Positions 8,058-18,451 of a stretch of 64,000 bases of DNA are shown here, in pieces. This stretch comes from an uncultured Bacteroidales bacterium (GTDB lineage: Bacteria; Bacteroidota; Bacteroidia; Bacteroidales; FEN-979): the NCBI GenBank assembly GCA_903903985.1, contig CAIVAT010000057.1, positions 248,001 through 312,000 on the forward strand, read 5' to 3'. Every line of letters starts with the position of its first letter. Position 1 is the stretch's first letter. The notes beneath the pieces were generated by a model. The model saw nothing but the letters and a program-made list of their open reading frames with translations, was not told the DNA's origin and did no database searches. Both the position numbers and the translations under genes were made by a program.

Positions 8058-11000
8058 ATGAAAAATCGCATCCTGTTTTTATCCGGGCTGCTCTTCTGGG
8101 CAGGGAGCCTGCTGGGGCAAGTAAGCACCTATACTTTTGTTTCTTCCTCGGGAAGTTATACAGAAATTGCAGGCGGAACATTACTTGGTTCCGCAACCAG
8201 TGACGATGAATATTTTGTTGACCCCGCAGTCCCCGCCGGGAGTACTTCGATCACCACCGGGCCCGGTTTTCCGATCGGTTTCAATTTTACTTTTGGCGGG
8301 GTGGTATTCGACCGGCTGGCAGTAAATACCAATGGCTTCATCAGCCTTGGCCAATCGGCACTTACTCCTGCCGTCGATATTGCAAATTTAAGTTATTACC
8401 TGCCAATAACATCAACAATGGCGGTCGTCCCTCCCGAACTGGTCAGCCGCGTTGTGGCCGTTGGACAGGATCTGATGGGGCAGACAGGCTCCGGATTACG
8501 CATCCAGACAACCGGTACCGCGCCAAACCGTGAGTGTGTGATCCAGTGGAAGGGATTCCGGAAGTATAATGCTACCGGTGATAATTTCAACTTCCAGATC
8601 CGCCTGATGGAAACGACCAACAAAATAAAAGTAGTTTATGGTGTTATGACCAACGCCGGTACCTCAATTTCCGTGCAGGTCGGTTTACGGGGTGCACCGG
8701 CTGTTACTGCAACAAATTACACTGTCCGCACCACCTCAATAAACTGGGCGGCTACAACTGCCGGGAGTTCAAATGCGGACGGATGCACGCTTAACAATAC
8801 AGTTTATCCTGCCAGCGGGCTGACCTACACATGGTCCTCCCTCGCACCATTTCCGTTCGCTGCTAAATCAATTAACCGCAGCCAGATCGATCTCTCATTT
8901 ACTGCCAACCTTTACGGCCAGAATGTTGTCATTGTCTGGAACTCAACAGGCCTTTTCACCACACCAACCGGCACGCCTCCTGCTGTTGACGGTTCGCTCG
9001 CCGGTGGAACTGTTTTATATAATGGTTTGATTTCGCCGGTCCACCATTCGCCGGTCAATGCGGGCACCTATTATTATGCTGCCTATTCCTATGCTGGCAC
9101 CGGTTATTCTGACGGAGCATTTGCAAGTGCAGCAACATCATGCGGGGCGACCATTTTGCCCTATTCAGAGGGCTTTGAAACCTATGTTGTGCCGGCAACA
9201 GGATGTTTAAATGTAGAGGATGTGAACAGCGACGGACAAAAATGGGTAACCTCCACCTATTTCCCCAGGACCGGGATCAATCACCTTTCGATCAGGTACA
9301 GCGCTCCCGGAACCCCGATGAACGACTGGGTGTTTTCACCGGGACTGATGCTAACCGGGGGCCAGAGCTATAATGTTATGTTTTACTACCGTTCTTTTGC
9401 AGCGAGTACATACAGCGAAAGACTTGAAGTGAAATGGGGTTCCCTTGCCACCGCATCTGCAATGACAGGCGGTCTGATTTTTAGTGATATTGATTTTATT
9501 ACATCTTCCTATATTCCCGGATCTGGTTTTTTCACACCTCCGGCAACAGGGATCTATTATGTTGGTTGGCATTGCTTCAGCCAGCCCGACCAGGACGGCA
9601 TACTCATTGATGATATACTGATTGAAGCTACCCCAGCCTGCAACACCCCGGGTGGCGTTACCTCCTCTGCTGTGGGCTTGACCACCGCAACAATTTCCTG
9701 GACCGCGCCTTCCCTGCCTCCTGCCAACGGGTACCAGTACGAAGTCCGTATCAGTGGCGCACCCGGAAGTGGCGATTCAGGTCTGGGCGCTTCGGGTTCG
9801 ACCGGAGCCGGGATCGTGAGCGCTCCTGTTACAGGATTGGCTGCAAATACAACCTATTCAGTATATGTCCGTTCAAATTGCGGTCCCGGGTTTAGCCCCT
9901 GGACAAGCGCCTATACGTTTTCAACATTGTGCGGCCTGATCTCGGGGTTTCCATATCGTGAAAGTTTTGACTGGATGGATTTTGCCCCGCCCTGCTGGAG
10001 CAATTTCATGACAGCCGGCCCCACTTTGCCCGGAACCTGGGACAGGCAAAATTCCGGAACGCATCCTTTTTGCAGTACTCATTCGGGCGATGGCATGGCC
10101 CGGTTCAACTGCTGGGACTATCATGCCGGAACGACCGGGATCCTGGCAACTCCCGCATTGGCCCTTCCAACGGACCAGTATGCGGTTCATTTCTGGATGT
10201 ACCGCGAAGATGGTTTATCCGGAAATGCGGACCTGGTAAATGTTTATTACAACATCAATCCGAATACCACCGGGGCAACCCTGCTCGGAACGGTGCACCG
10301 GTGCAGCGTGATGACTCCCGTTGTGGCTCATCCAGATCAGTGGTATGAATATGCTTTCAATATGCCCGCCGGATCGTCAGGAAACGCCTATATTCTTTTT
10401 GAGGGGGTCAGCCAGTATGGGAACAGCATTTTTATTGATGATGTAAGCGTGGAAGCGGCATCTGCTTGCCCCGCCGGCTCAATTGCGGAACTGGAAACAT
10501 GCGGAACCCATACGAATGACGGATGTTCCATGACCACCCCCGCTTTTGAACCCGTTGCTCTGGGCGAGACCATATGCGGTACCATCTGGCGGGATGCCAG
10601 TGACTCCGACCAGGACTGGTATTCTTTTACGATTGACCAGGCAACCCAAATAACCCTGACGGCTTCTGCCCAGTTTTATTTTGAGATTTCCCTGGATGAA
10701 GCCCCTTGTTCCGCCTGGGCAGCAAATTATGAAAATTTCGGGAACCCAGGAGACACGAATTGGATCGTCACAACCTGTTATCCCGGAACGTATTATATCC
10801 GGTTCCTTGAATCGTCAAGCCTTTTGCTTGCCTGTGGCGGGGATAACCATTACTGGTTTAAACTGGCCGGGAACACCTGTATCATCCCGCCTATCTCGCC
10901 TGGTGTTTCATCTGTCACAACCAATTCTGCATCGCTGCATTGGATTTCCGAGGCTGGTTTGTGGAATATTGAATGGGGTCCGTCTGGTTTTGCACTGGGA

Positions 11001-12230
11001 ACAGGCACCTTTATTACGGGAACAACCCTGCAACCCTATCCCTTATCGGGACTGGCTGCAGGAACTGAATATGATTTTTATGTACAGACAAATTGCAGTG
11101 AAGGTGCAAACAGCACCTGGACGGGACCGGTTAGATTCACTACCCTTTGCAATACACAGATGTTAAATATTTCAGAAGGGTTCAACACAGGCGGGACCCT
11201 GATTGATCCTGCATGCTGGACACAGCAATACCTGGTCGGCACAAACCGGGTAACTTATGAGGAAAACTCAACGGATCCGGTCACAACTCCTTATGAAGGA
11301 ACCCGTTATGCTTTATATTCGTCCTTTTATTGGTACCCGGGAGACCAAACCAGGCTGGTCTCTCCGCCAATCAATACCATCGGCATACCAAGCATTGATG
11401 TGAATTTTTACTGGTATAATGAAAATAGCCCGGTCTATAATTACGGTAGTTATTTAAATGAAGGAGTTGAAATTCAGTATTCCCTTGATGGTGGTTTTAC
11501 ATGGTTTTCGGGGGTGTTCTTTCCGAGGCAGGATAATACACTGCCATCCGGAGCAGGAGCATGGAACCTGAAAACAGTAACGCTTCCCCCTGCAGCCGGT
11601 AACGCGGCGACGCTCTACGTAGGATTCAAATTTATATCCGCGCAAGGCGACAATTGCAGCATGGACAAAGTGGATATCCATCCCACGCCGGTTGTTCCTC
11701 TCACCAGGACTGTTCAGAATGTCGTTATCCTCGATGGGGAATCCTCCTGTTACAATGCTGTCCAAACCATCACCCTTGCCGGGGATTTAACAACATTTGC
11801 GGTTCAGCCGGGAGGCAGTGCCACCCTGATTGCCGGACAGAACATCGTTATTCTGCCAACCACACAGGTTTCATCGGGAGGGTACCTGCACGGGTATATT
11901 GCGCCTGACGGCCCCTGGTGTACGACACCCTCCTTACCGGCAGTTGTTGCAGGAGGGATGGAAACCACTCCGGAAACAGCGCACACGTTCTTTAAAATCT
12001 ATCCAAACCCCACCACCGGAAATTTCACCCTCGAACAAATGGGAGAAATACAATATGGCAGTCTCAAAGTCGATGTTTATGGCATGCGGGGAGAAAAATT
12101 GATGAGCGGGAAGATGACCGGAGAAAAGAGGCACGAATTCTCACTTTCTGAAATGCCGGAGGGGCTTTATTTTGTAAAAGTCACTTCCGATAACAGCAAT
12201 GAAACGTATAAACTTGTTAAAACAAGATAA
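8058..12230 (+). CDS. Large T9SS-secreted multidomain surface protein
   Basis: This 1390-residue secreted protein starts with a signal peptide (MKNRILFLSGLLFWAGSLLG). Visible modules, with approximate residues: a beta-rich N-terminal region (25-260); a choice-of-anchor/MAM-like domain from YSEGFE to ILIDDILIE (365-525); fibronectin type III (527-622, ending YVRSNCGPGFSPW); a second MAM-like domain from YRESFDW to IFIDDVSVE (623-795); a prepeptidase-like stretch with DQDWYSFTI (835-930); a second fibronectin III (939-1032); a third MAM-like part (1033-1190); and a beta module from SCYNAVQTITLAG (about 1211-1290). The last 80 residues are a T9SS sorting domain (FKIYPNPTTGNFTLE, GLYFVKV). It should be exported, then moved across the outer membrane by T9SS. 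No catalytic motif is visible. An adhesion or matrix role is inference. It shares its C-terminal end with the next gene. Confidence 0.88.
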   Translation: MKNRILFLSGLLFWAGSLLGQVSTYTFVSSSGSYTEIAGGTLLGSATSDDEYFVDPAVPAGSTSITTGPGFPIGFNFTFGGVVFDRLAVNTNGFISLGQSALTPAVDIANLSYYLPITSTMAVVPPELVSRVVAVGQDLMGQTGSGLRIQTTGTAPNRECVIQWKGFRKYNATGDNFNFQIRLMETTNKIKVVYGVMTNAGTSISVQVGLRGAPAVTATNYTVRTTSINWAATTAGSSNADGCTLNNTVYPASGLTYTWSSLAPFPFAAKSINRSQIDLSFTANLYGQNVVIVWNSTGLFTTPTGTPPAVDGSLAGGTVLYNGLISPVHHSPVNAGTYYYAAYSYAGTGYSDGAFASAATSCGATILPYSEGFETYVVPATGCLNVEDVNSDGQKWVTSTYFPRTGINHLSIRYSAPGTPMNDWVFSPGLMLTGGQSYNVMFYYRSFAASTYSERLEVKWGSLATASAMTGGLIFSDIDFITSSYIPGSGFFTPPATGIYYVGWHCFSQPDQDGILIDDILIEATPACNTPGGVTSSAVGLTTATISWTAPSLPPANGYQYEVRISGAPGSGDSGLGASGSTGAGIVSAPVTGLAANTTYSVYVRSNCGPGFSPWTSAYTFSTLCGLISGFPYRESFDWMDFAPPCWSNFMTAGPTLPGTWDRQNSGTHPFCSTHSGDGMARFNCWDYHAGTTGILATPALALPTDQYAVHFWMYREDGLSGNADLVNVYYNINPNTTGATLLGTVHRCSVMTPVVAHPDQWYEYAFNMPAGSSGNAYILFEGVSQYGNSIFIDDVSVEAASACPAGSIAELETCGTHTNDGCSMTTPAFEPVALGETICGTIWRDASDSDQDWYSFTIDQATQITLTASAQFYFEISLDEAPCSAWAANYENFGNPGDTNWIVTTCYPGTYYIRFLESSSLLLACGGDNHYWFKLAGNTCIIPPISPGVSSVTTNSASLHWISEAGLWNIEWGPSGFALGTGTFITGTTLQPYPLSGLAAGTEYDFYVQTNCSEGANSTWTGPVRFTTLCNTQMLNISEGFNTGGTLIDPACWTQQYLVGTNRVTYEENSTDPVTTPYEGTRYALYSSFYWYPGDQTRLVSPPINTIGIPSIDVNFYWYNENSPVYNYGSYLNEGVEIQYSLDGGFTWFSGVFFPRQDNTLPSGAGAWNLKTVTLPPAAGNAATLYVGFKFISAQGDNCSMDKVDIHPTPVVPLTRTVQNVVILDGESSCYNAVQTITLAGDLTTFAVQPGGSATLIAGQNIVILPTTQVSSGGYLHGYIAPDGPWCTTPSLPAVVAGGMETTPETAHTFFKIYPNPTTGNFTLEQMGEIQYGSLKVDVYGMRGEKLMSGKMTGEKRHEFSLSEMPEGLYFVKVTSDNSNETYKLVKTR

Positions 12231-12276
12231 TTTTTGCGAATAGTTACTCAGCAAATCAGATAACCAACCTGTTCAA

Positions 12277-15200
12277 ATGAAAAAAAAAACCACCTTTTTA
12301 CCTGTTTTAATGTTTCTGTTCCTGTTGGGTTCTGTTCCCGGAAGAACGCTGGATAGTTCTTCCCCTGTGCCGGTTATAAAAACCGCAGTTTATTTTGACA
12401 TCTCTCCACCACTGAAGGATATTCCGGTAATTTCCCCGTCGGAAGACGATAAGAATATAGAGAAAGATGAACAACCTCATAAAAGATTATACCCTTTTGC
12501 AGCTAAGGCCCTGCCAAAGGGTGCTGACCCCGTATGGCAGAGGCAAATGGGGTCTGTTGCCGGGAACAATAACCCCCTGCTCAATTTTGAAGGAAACCCT
12601 TATGGGGGATTTCCTCCCGATTGCAACGGGGAGGCCGGGCCCAATCACTATTTTCAAATCATGAATTCTTCTTTCCAGATTTTTAGTAAAACAGGAACCT
12701 CCCTTTACGGACCTGCATCGAATAATAACATCTGGCCAGGTTCGGCGGGCCAGGCATATGGCGGGTCAGACGCGATTGTGCTGTATGATCAGCTGGCCGA
12801 TCGCTGGTTGGTGGCCGATATTACTTTAGAGACCACCACCTCCACCTGGTACCTCCGGGTGGCACTTTCTCAAACCCCCGACCCCCTGGGAAGCTGGTAT
12901 CGGTGGATCTATTCCTATGGGACATCCTGTCCTGATTTTCCGAAATTCGGTGTATGGCGCGATGGTTACTATTTTGCATGCAACCTGCCGGACGGAATAA
13001 ATGTAGGTGTTCTCGAACGGGAAGCCATGCTTGCAGGGAAATGGCCCGCACGGTTTATTCAGTTTAACAACACGTGGAATCCACACCCGGTTTATCATTG
13101 CATTATGCCTTTTGACAATGATGGAATAGCGGCATTATCAGGTACGCCCGGTCAGTTTGCCACCATCAATGACGATGCATGGAACGGGGGGAGTGACCAG
13201 TTGTGGCTGTATACCTTAAATGCCAACTGGACCAATCCTGACCTGTCGACGTTCACCCGCACCCAGCAACTCGATGTGGCACCTTTCGATGCGAATTTCG
13301 GAGCATGGATGATTAATCTGGCCCAGAAAGGTACCACCCAGAAAGTTGATGCTGCACCCTGTGTTCTGAGGCACAAAGCGCAATATCGCAATTTTGGGAG
13401 CTATCAGTCGCTGGTATGCTGCCATACCGTAGATGTAGATAATACCGACCATGCCGGTGTTAGGTGGTATGAATTAAGAAGAACAACCGGAGAATGGTAT
13501 ATCTACCAGCAGGGAACTTATGCCCCCGACGGAGACAACCGATGGATGGGAGGTATTGCCCAAAATCAGTACCACGACATCGCCATAGGGTATTCAGCCG
13601 GAGGTGCCAATACATACGCCTCTATCAGGTATGCCGGCCGAAAGGCTGGAGATCCCCTGGGAACGATGACCATCGCTGAACAAAGTATTCTGGATGGAAC
13701 CATTTCCCAGCAGACAGGTCCCCGCTGGGGAGACTACAGCGGCATTTCCGTTGATCCGGCCGACGATAAAACTTTCTGGTATACCAATCAGTACATGCTG
13801 CCGGGAGATGAAAAACATACGAGGATCGCTCAATTCAGTTTTGGCACCGGTTGCACGGCTTCCGGCGGATGCGATGAATATATCAGCCGGGTGCAGGCGG
13901 GAACCATCGATAATTCATCCGGCTGCCTGAATTATGCGGATTATTCTACAACCCAGGCAACAAATTTACCATTGAACAGTGTTTTGCCGGTGACTGTCAC
14001 CAACGGCAATCCATATACCCCTGATCAATGCGGCATATGGGTTGACTGGAACAGGAATGGCAGTTTTTCCGGTGCCGGTGAGCAAATCACCGTTTCCGGA
14101 CAACCGGGCATTGGACCCTATACCGCTGTAATTATACCCCCGGCAGGACAAACTCCCGGGATCTGTACCATGCGGGTAAGAATTACCTACACTGGAAGTG
14201 TCGACCCCTGCGGTGATGCCCAGTACGGTGAAGTTGAAGATTACGCCATCAACGTTTCACCCAAGGTGCCAAATGTGTGGACAGGTGCTGCCAGCTTTTA
14301 CTGGAATAACTCAAACAACTGGTCGCTCGGGCATGTTCCAACCGCTGATGAAGACGCTACCATCACGTCGGCAGGATATCAGCCTGCCACCATTGATTTT
14401 GATAATGCGGTCTGCCTCGGCTTGAAAATTGAATCGGGAGAACTGTTAAATAAAAGCTGGGTGCTGGATGTCAATAATTCATTGAATATTTACGGAAAAC
14501 TTTCGATGGATGATGCAGGAGGCGAAGTGAATGTTTATGGCAATGTCACCTGGTTTTCCGGCTCAACGGCAGGTATTGTCGCGGAAGCAGCCTTCAGGGT
14601 TTACGGGGACTGGATCTTTAACGACGGGGCAAATGTACCGCTCCATCATGGAACGGTTGAATTCAGGGGAAGCAATGATAAACAAATCAAAAATTTCTCA
14701 CCGGCCTGTTCATTCAACAATGTGCTCAGTTATAATTCTGATAATGCTGAAGTGGCAATAGGGGTATCCACACAAAACCTTTTGATCAATGGTTCTCTGG
14801 ATATTTATTCCGGGTCGGTTTTTACCTGTTACGATCCGCACCTTCTGCTCGTGAAAGGAGATATTTCTTGCGCAGGCAAGTTAAAATGCTACGATGGAAC
14901 AATTGTCATCGACGGAATAACCCAGAATGTTATCATCAATGATGATGTTTTCTTCAACAACCTCGAAATCTTTACAACAGGAGCGGCAGCGATTAATAAT
15001 TCTGTAACGAACACGATTGTAATAAAAGGAAATCTGGAGATCGTAAGCGGTGTGTTTAATCCGATGAACAATACCATTGAGGTGGCTGGGAACTGGACCA
15101 ACAATATCGGCCCGTCTGCCTTTATGGAAGGAACCGGAAAGGTCATTTTTAATGGTGGATCTCACCAATATTGCAGCACGGAAATTTTCAACAATCTGGA

Positions 15201-18200
15201 GGTCAATAAACCTGCCGGCGCCTTTCGTGTCGAGGGAGGAACGGTTACCTGCAACAGCTATGACTGGACTGCAGGCGCTGTTGATGTCCTTTACGGTACT
15301 TTTACGGCCAATACGCTTGCAGATAATGCCATTGCCGGATCCTGGTATCTCAACACCGGCGGAACGATCAACCTGTACAATATGGCCGGATGGGTTGATC
15401 TGAAGGGTTACCTGAACATTTACGGCGGGAATTTCAATGTGTACGGCGGGAGTGGTTCCGACAGCTACTGGCCATTTTCGGCCAACGGAGGGATCACCAT
15501 GTCGGGAGGAACGCTGGATTTCAAAAACGTGGGGGTGCTGCTTTATAATACCCCTTTCACCTTTGCTGAAAATATCACCAACGGAACCATCAGGACGTCA
15601 AGAGGTTTCAGGGTTGAGCGGTCCGACTTCACGCCCGATGGCGGAACAATTGAATTCTATGGGCCGACCGATGGCACGTTCCATACGATCAATGGCGGTT
15701 ATGTTAAAAATGTGAACATCCATAAAAGCAGTTCAGATATCCTTGAAACAGGTGCGAATCCTGTTGTTCGCGACCGGGAACAGTCCACGCTTACCGCTGC
15801 AGTGCTTTCCAATACGATATCAATTGATAATTCCACCGATATCAATGGGTATATCACCATTCAATCCGGTGTTCTTTCAGCAGGCAATAATGCGATTTCC
15901 GTCGAAGGTGACTGGAACAACCTTGTCGGTACCGAAGGCTTCACCGAGGGAACGAGTACCGTGATTTTTAATGGCGCAGCGGCTGCGGATATTTTATCTC
16001 CGGAAGTATTTTGCAACATGAATCTCAATAAATCCTATGCTTCTTTAGGTGCATTGGAACTTATGAATCCCGTGATCTGCACGAACGATCTTCATATCAT
16101 TGACGGAAGCCTTGAGATGAATTCGCCTTCCTCGCTTGACGTATTAGGCAACCTGACCATTGATCTGAATGCGGGCCTGAATGCCAATGATTCGTATGGT
16201 CCCGAGATTTATATAGGGGGAAACTGGACAAATGCCAATACCGATTATTCGCCGGAATATGGATTTGATCCCGGAAATTATTCTACGGTCATGTTTCAGG
16301 GTTCAGTCGACCAGTATCTTTCAACCTCTGCCCCGCAAGAATTTTTCAACAATCTGACCATCAGGAAATTTGAAGGATCCTTCAAGCCAAATGCCAATAT
16401 TCAATGCCTGGGAAATTGCCTGATCGATGCTGGGACCTGGGAGGATAACGTGACGGGACTTACCCATACCATGTGGAACAATTTTACGGTTGCAGGTACC
16501 GGGACATTGGCCAATTTTTTTACAATGAACACCATAGAATTCAAGGGAATGGATAATGCCGCCTTGACCTATTCCGGCGATGGGGGGTATTTTCATCACC
16601 TGATCATCAATAAATCAACCGGTATTTCAGTCACCCAGGTTGGGAACACCAGCTGCCAGTTCGATGGAAACCTGACCATTGAAAATGGGATATTCAACAT
16701 GAATGGAAATTACTTTTTTGTTGATGGTAACCTTTCCGTAAATGATGCCGGCACTTTATCAATGCCCGCAGCCTCTTTATTGAAGCTTACTGACGCAAAA
16801 AACCTGAATGTCAATTCCGGAGGACGTATTGAAATCACGGGAACTGCCGGAAGCCCGGCAACGATCAGCGCCAACACTTCAACGGCAAGATATAACTTCA
16901 GTGTTAACGCCGGGGCATCGATCGCCGCCGATTACTGCACCTTTAAAAACATGGGCATCAACGGGGTAAATTTAAAATCGGGAAGCTGGATCGATCCGGC
17001 ACATTCATTCAATGGATGTACTTTCAGGGATGGAGCTGCATCGGGAACCTTGCTGACCATAAACAACGGCCAGCTACCGGTCATCAGGAATGCCGTTTTT
17101 CCCGCCAACACCTGGGGAGGCACCAGCAATGTTTCCAAAACACTGAATGCCGGCCATCTGTTCTTTGTTGACTTTTCCGGGGGATTTTCCGGGGAGGATT
17201 TTGATAAGGATGATTTTAACCTGGTCGATTGGGTTCCCTCCATGACTGCAACTGCAACTGCAACACCCGCAGCAATTTGTGCCGGGTCAACCGCACAGTT
17301 AAACACCATCCGCACCGGAGGAATGTCATCCTTCACCTATCTGTGGAGTCCTGCAACAGGTTTGTCCAATGCGACGATCATCAATCCTGTCGCCAGCCCG
17401 CTCTCCACCACCACTTATCACGTTACCGTAACAGATGCACTTGGAACAACAGCATCCAGCAATGTTTCTGTAACGGTCAATCCGCCCCTTCCCGTTTCAG
17501 TGAGCATTGCTGCTTCATTAAATCCCTCTCCCCCTGGAACAGTGGTAACCTTTTCGGCAACGCCTGTTAACGGCGGGTCATTGCCCGCCTATCAGTGGAA
17601 AGTCAATGGCGAAAATGTGGCCGGAATCACAAACACCTATGCCTATATTCCGTCAAACAACGACCAGATAACCTGTTCCCTTATATCAGATATTTCATGC
17701 CCCGGCGGAAATCCTGCCATGTCAAACACGATCACCATGATGATGGTGGCGGTCTATACCAGTGTAACGGGAACAGTTTCACCCGAACCCTCACGTTGTT
17801 TCGATGCAACCAACACGATCACGGTGGCAGGAGGCGGGAACACATTTCTTGTTCAAAGCGGAGGAAGCGCCAGGTTCATTGCAGGCATGAAGATTTCTTT
17901 CCTGCCGCAAACAACGGTGGACCCGGGCGGATACATGCACGGCTACATTACATCCACCAACGCTTATTGCGGCAGCCTGCCCCCGGCTTTGCCTGCCGTG
18001 GCAGCCGGCGAACCGGAACCAACCGCACCCGTCGTGTCAAAATATTTCATGATCTACCCCAACCCAACCACAGGAATTTTCACAATCGAACTAAAGGGGG
18101 AAAAACAATCCGGTAAAATGATGGTCGAATTGTATGACCTGCGCGGGGAGAAATTGTTGAATGCTTCGATAACCGGGGATAAGAAACATGAATTTTCGCT

Positions 18201-18285
18201 TTCAGAAATGATGGAGGGGCTCTATTTTGTAAAGATTGTGACCGCTGATGGTATTGAGACCTTTAAACTGGTTAAAACAAGATAA
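12277..18285 (+). CDS. Giant T9SS-secreted protein (propeller, GEVED, beta-helix)
   Basis: This 2002-residue protein has a signal peptide (KKKTTFLPVLMFLFLLGSVPG). Residues about 80-525 form a Trp/Tyr-rich, probably propeller-like domain (GGFPPDCNGEAGPNHYFQ, then RWGDYSGISVDP). A GEVED domain follows (about 533-660; CGIWVDWNRNGSF, YGEVEDYAI). A very long stretch of about 670-1640 repeats short strands such as NGSLDIYSG, VIFNGGSHQ, KGNLEIVSG and VAGNWTNN, typical of a right-handed beta-helix passenger. Two Ig/PKD-like domains come next (about 1654-1825). The same beta module as in the upstream protein (about 1827-1910) precedes a T9SS sorting domain (FMIYPNPTTGIF). The gap to the upstream gene is 46 bp with no -7 box, so the pair may be co-transcribed. 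It is probably an adhesin or surface-layer-type protein; the ligand is unknown. Confidence 0.87.
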   Translation: MKKKTTFLPVLMFLFLLGSVPGRTLDSSSPVPVIKTAVYFDISPPLKDIPVISPSEDDKNIEKDEQPHKRLYPFAAKALPKGADPVWQRQMGSVAGNNNPLLNFEGNPYGGFPPDCNGEAGPNHYFQIMNSSFQIFSKTGTSLYGPASNNNIWPGSAGQAYGGSDAIVLYDQLADRWLVADITLETTTSTWYLRVALSQTPDPLGSWYRWIYSYGTSCPDFPKFGVWRDGYYFACNLPDGINVGVLEREAMLAGKWPARFIQFNNTWNPHPVYHCIMPFDNDGIAALSGTPGQFATINDDAWNGGSDQLWLYTLNANWTNPDLSTFTRTQQLDVAPFDANFGAWMINLAQKGTTQKVDAAPCVLRHKAQYRNFGSYQSLVCCHTVDVDNTDHAGVRWYELRRTTGEWYIYQQGTYAPDGDNRWMGGIAQNQYHDIAIGYSAGGANTYASIRYAGRKAGDPLGTMTIAEQSILDGTISQQTGPRWGDYSGISVDPADDKTFWYTNQYMLPGDEKHTRIAQFSFGTGCTASGGCDEYISRVQAGTIDNSSGCLNYADYSTTQATNLPLNSVLPVTVTNGNPYTPDQCGIWVDWNRNGSFSGAGEQITVSGQPGIGPYTAVIIPPAGQTPGICTMRVRITYTGSVDPCGDAQYGEVEDYAINVSPKVPNVWTGAASFYWNNSNNWSLGHVPTADEDATITSAGYQPATIDFDNAVCLGLKIESGELLNKSWVLDVNNSLNIYGKLSMDDAGGEVNVYGNVTWFSGSTAGIVAEAAFRVYGDWIFNDGANVPLHHGTVEFRGSNDKQIKNFSPACSFNNVLSYNSDNAEVAIGVSTQNLLINGSLDIYSGSVFTCYDPHLLLVKGDISCAGKLKCYDGTIVIDGITQNVIINDDVFFNNLEIFTTGAAAINNSVTNTIVIKGNLEIVSGVFNPMNNTIEVAGNWTNNIGPSAFMEGTGKVIFNGGSHQYCSTEIFNNLEVNKPAGAFRVEGGTVTCNSYDWTAGAVDVLYGTFTANTLADNAIAGSWYLNTGGTINLYNMAGWVDLKGYLNIYGGNFNVYGGSGSDSYWPFSANGGITMSGGTLDFKNVGVLLYNTPFTFAENITNGTIRTSRGFRVERSDFTPDGGTIEFYGPTDGTFHTINGGYVKNVNIHKSSSDILETGANPVVRDREQSTLTAAVLSNTISIDNSTDINGYITIQSGVLSAGNNAISVEGDWNNLVGTEGFTEGTSTVIFNGAAAADILSPEVFCNMNLNKSYASLGALELMNPVICTNDLHIIDGSLEMNSPSSLDVLGNLTIDLNAGLNANDSYGPEIYIGGNWTNANTDYSPEYGFDPGNYSTVMFQGSVDQYLSTSAPQEFFNNLTIRKFEGSFKPNANIQCLGNCLIDAGTWEDNVTGLTHTMWNNFTVAGTGTLANFFTMNTIEFKGMDNAALTYSGDGGYFHHLIINKSTGISVTQVGNTSCQFDGNLTIENGIFNMNGNYFFVDGNLSVNDAGTLSMPAASLLKLTDAKNLNVNSGGRIEITGTAGSPATISANTSTARYNFSVNAGASIAADYCTFKNMGINGVNLKSGSWIDPAHSFNGCTFRDGAASGTLLTINNGQLPVIRNAVFPANTWGGTSNVSKTLNAGHLFFVDFSGGFSGEDFDKDDFNLVDWVPSMTATATATPAAICAGSTAQLNTIRTGGMSSFTYLWSPATGLSNATIINPVASPLSTTTYHVTVTDALGTTASSNVSVTVNPPLPVSVSIAASLNPSPPGTVVTFSATPVNGGSLPAYQWKVNGENVAGITNTYAYIPSNNDQITCSLISDISCPGGNPAMSNTITMMMVAVYTSVTGTVSPEPSRCFDATNTITVAGGGNTFLVQSGGSARFIAGMKISFLPQTTVDPGGYMHGYITSTNAYCGSLPPALPAVAAGEPEPTAPVVSKYFMIYPNPTTGIFTIELKGEKQSGKMMVELYDLRGEKLLNASITGDKKHEFSLSEMMEGLYFVKIVTADGIETFKLVKTR

Positions 18286-18286
18286 A

Positions 18287-18312
18287 TCCAGATTCCTCAA
18301 TCCTGGTTTTTT
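18287..18312 (+). terminator. Possible intrinsic terminator
   Basis: Right after the stop codon, CCAGATT pairs with AATCCTGG across a CCTC loop with one bulged C, followed by six Ts. The stem is short, so the call is moderate. It would end transcription of the two T9SS genes. Confidence 0.5.
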
Positions 18313-18314
18313 CA

Positions 18315-18345
18315 TTTGATGGTGTACCAAAAAGAGATATTTTTG
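18315..18345 (+). promoter_or_regulatory. Predicted promoter for the membrane/TPR gene
   Basis: TTTG at 18315-18318 and TATTTTTG at 18338-18345 match both Bacteroidota promoter boxes with a 19-base spacer, the preferred distance. Transcription would begin about 100 nt before the ATG at 18452. Confidence 0.65.
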
Positions 18346-18451
18346 GTCGGGGAAATACAGCTGGCTTTTTTCTTAAACGGGCTTATGATCTCTGTGAAAT
18401 CAAAAGACGCTGAATCACGCACGGAGATTACAATCGAAGAAAGTTAAAATC

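Noticed and set aside
17229..18116. Open frames rich in Cys/His/Arg inside the giant T9SS gene
   Set aside because: They are shadow frames of the real coding sequence with no family resemblance.
18313..18451. tRNA or small RNA in the spacer before the membrane/TPR gene
   Set aside because: No cloverleaf or T-loop sequence is visible; a promoter explains the conserved-looking part.
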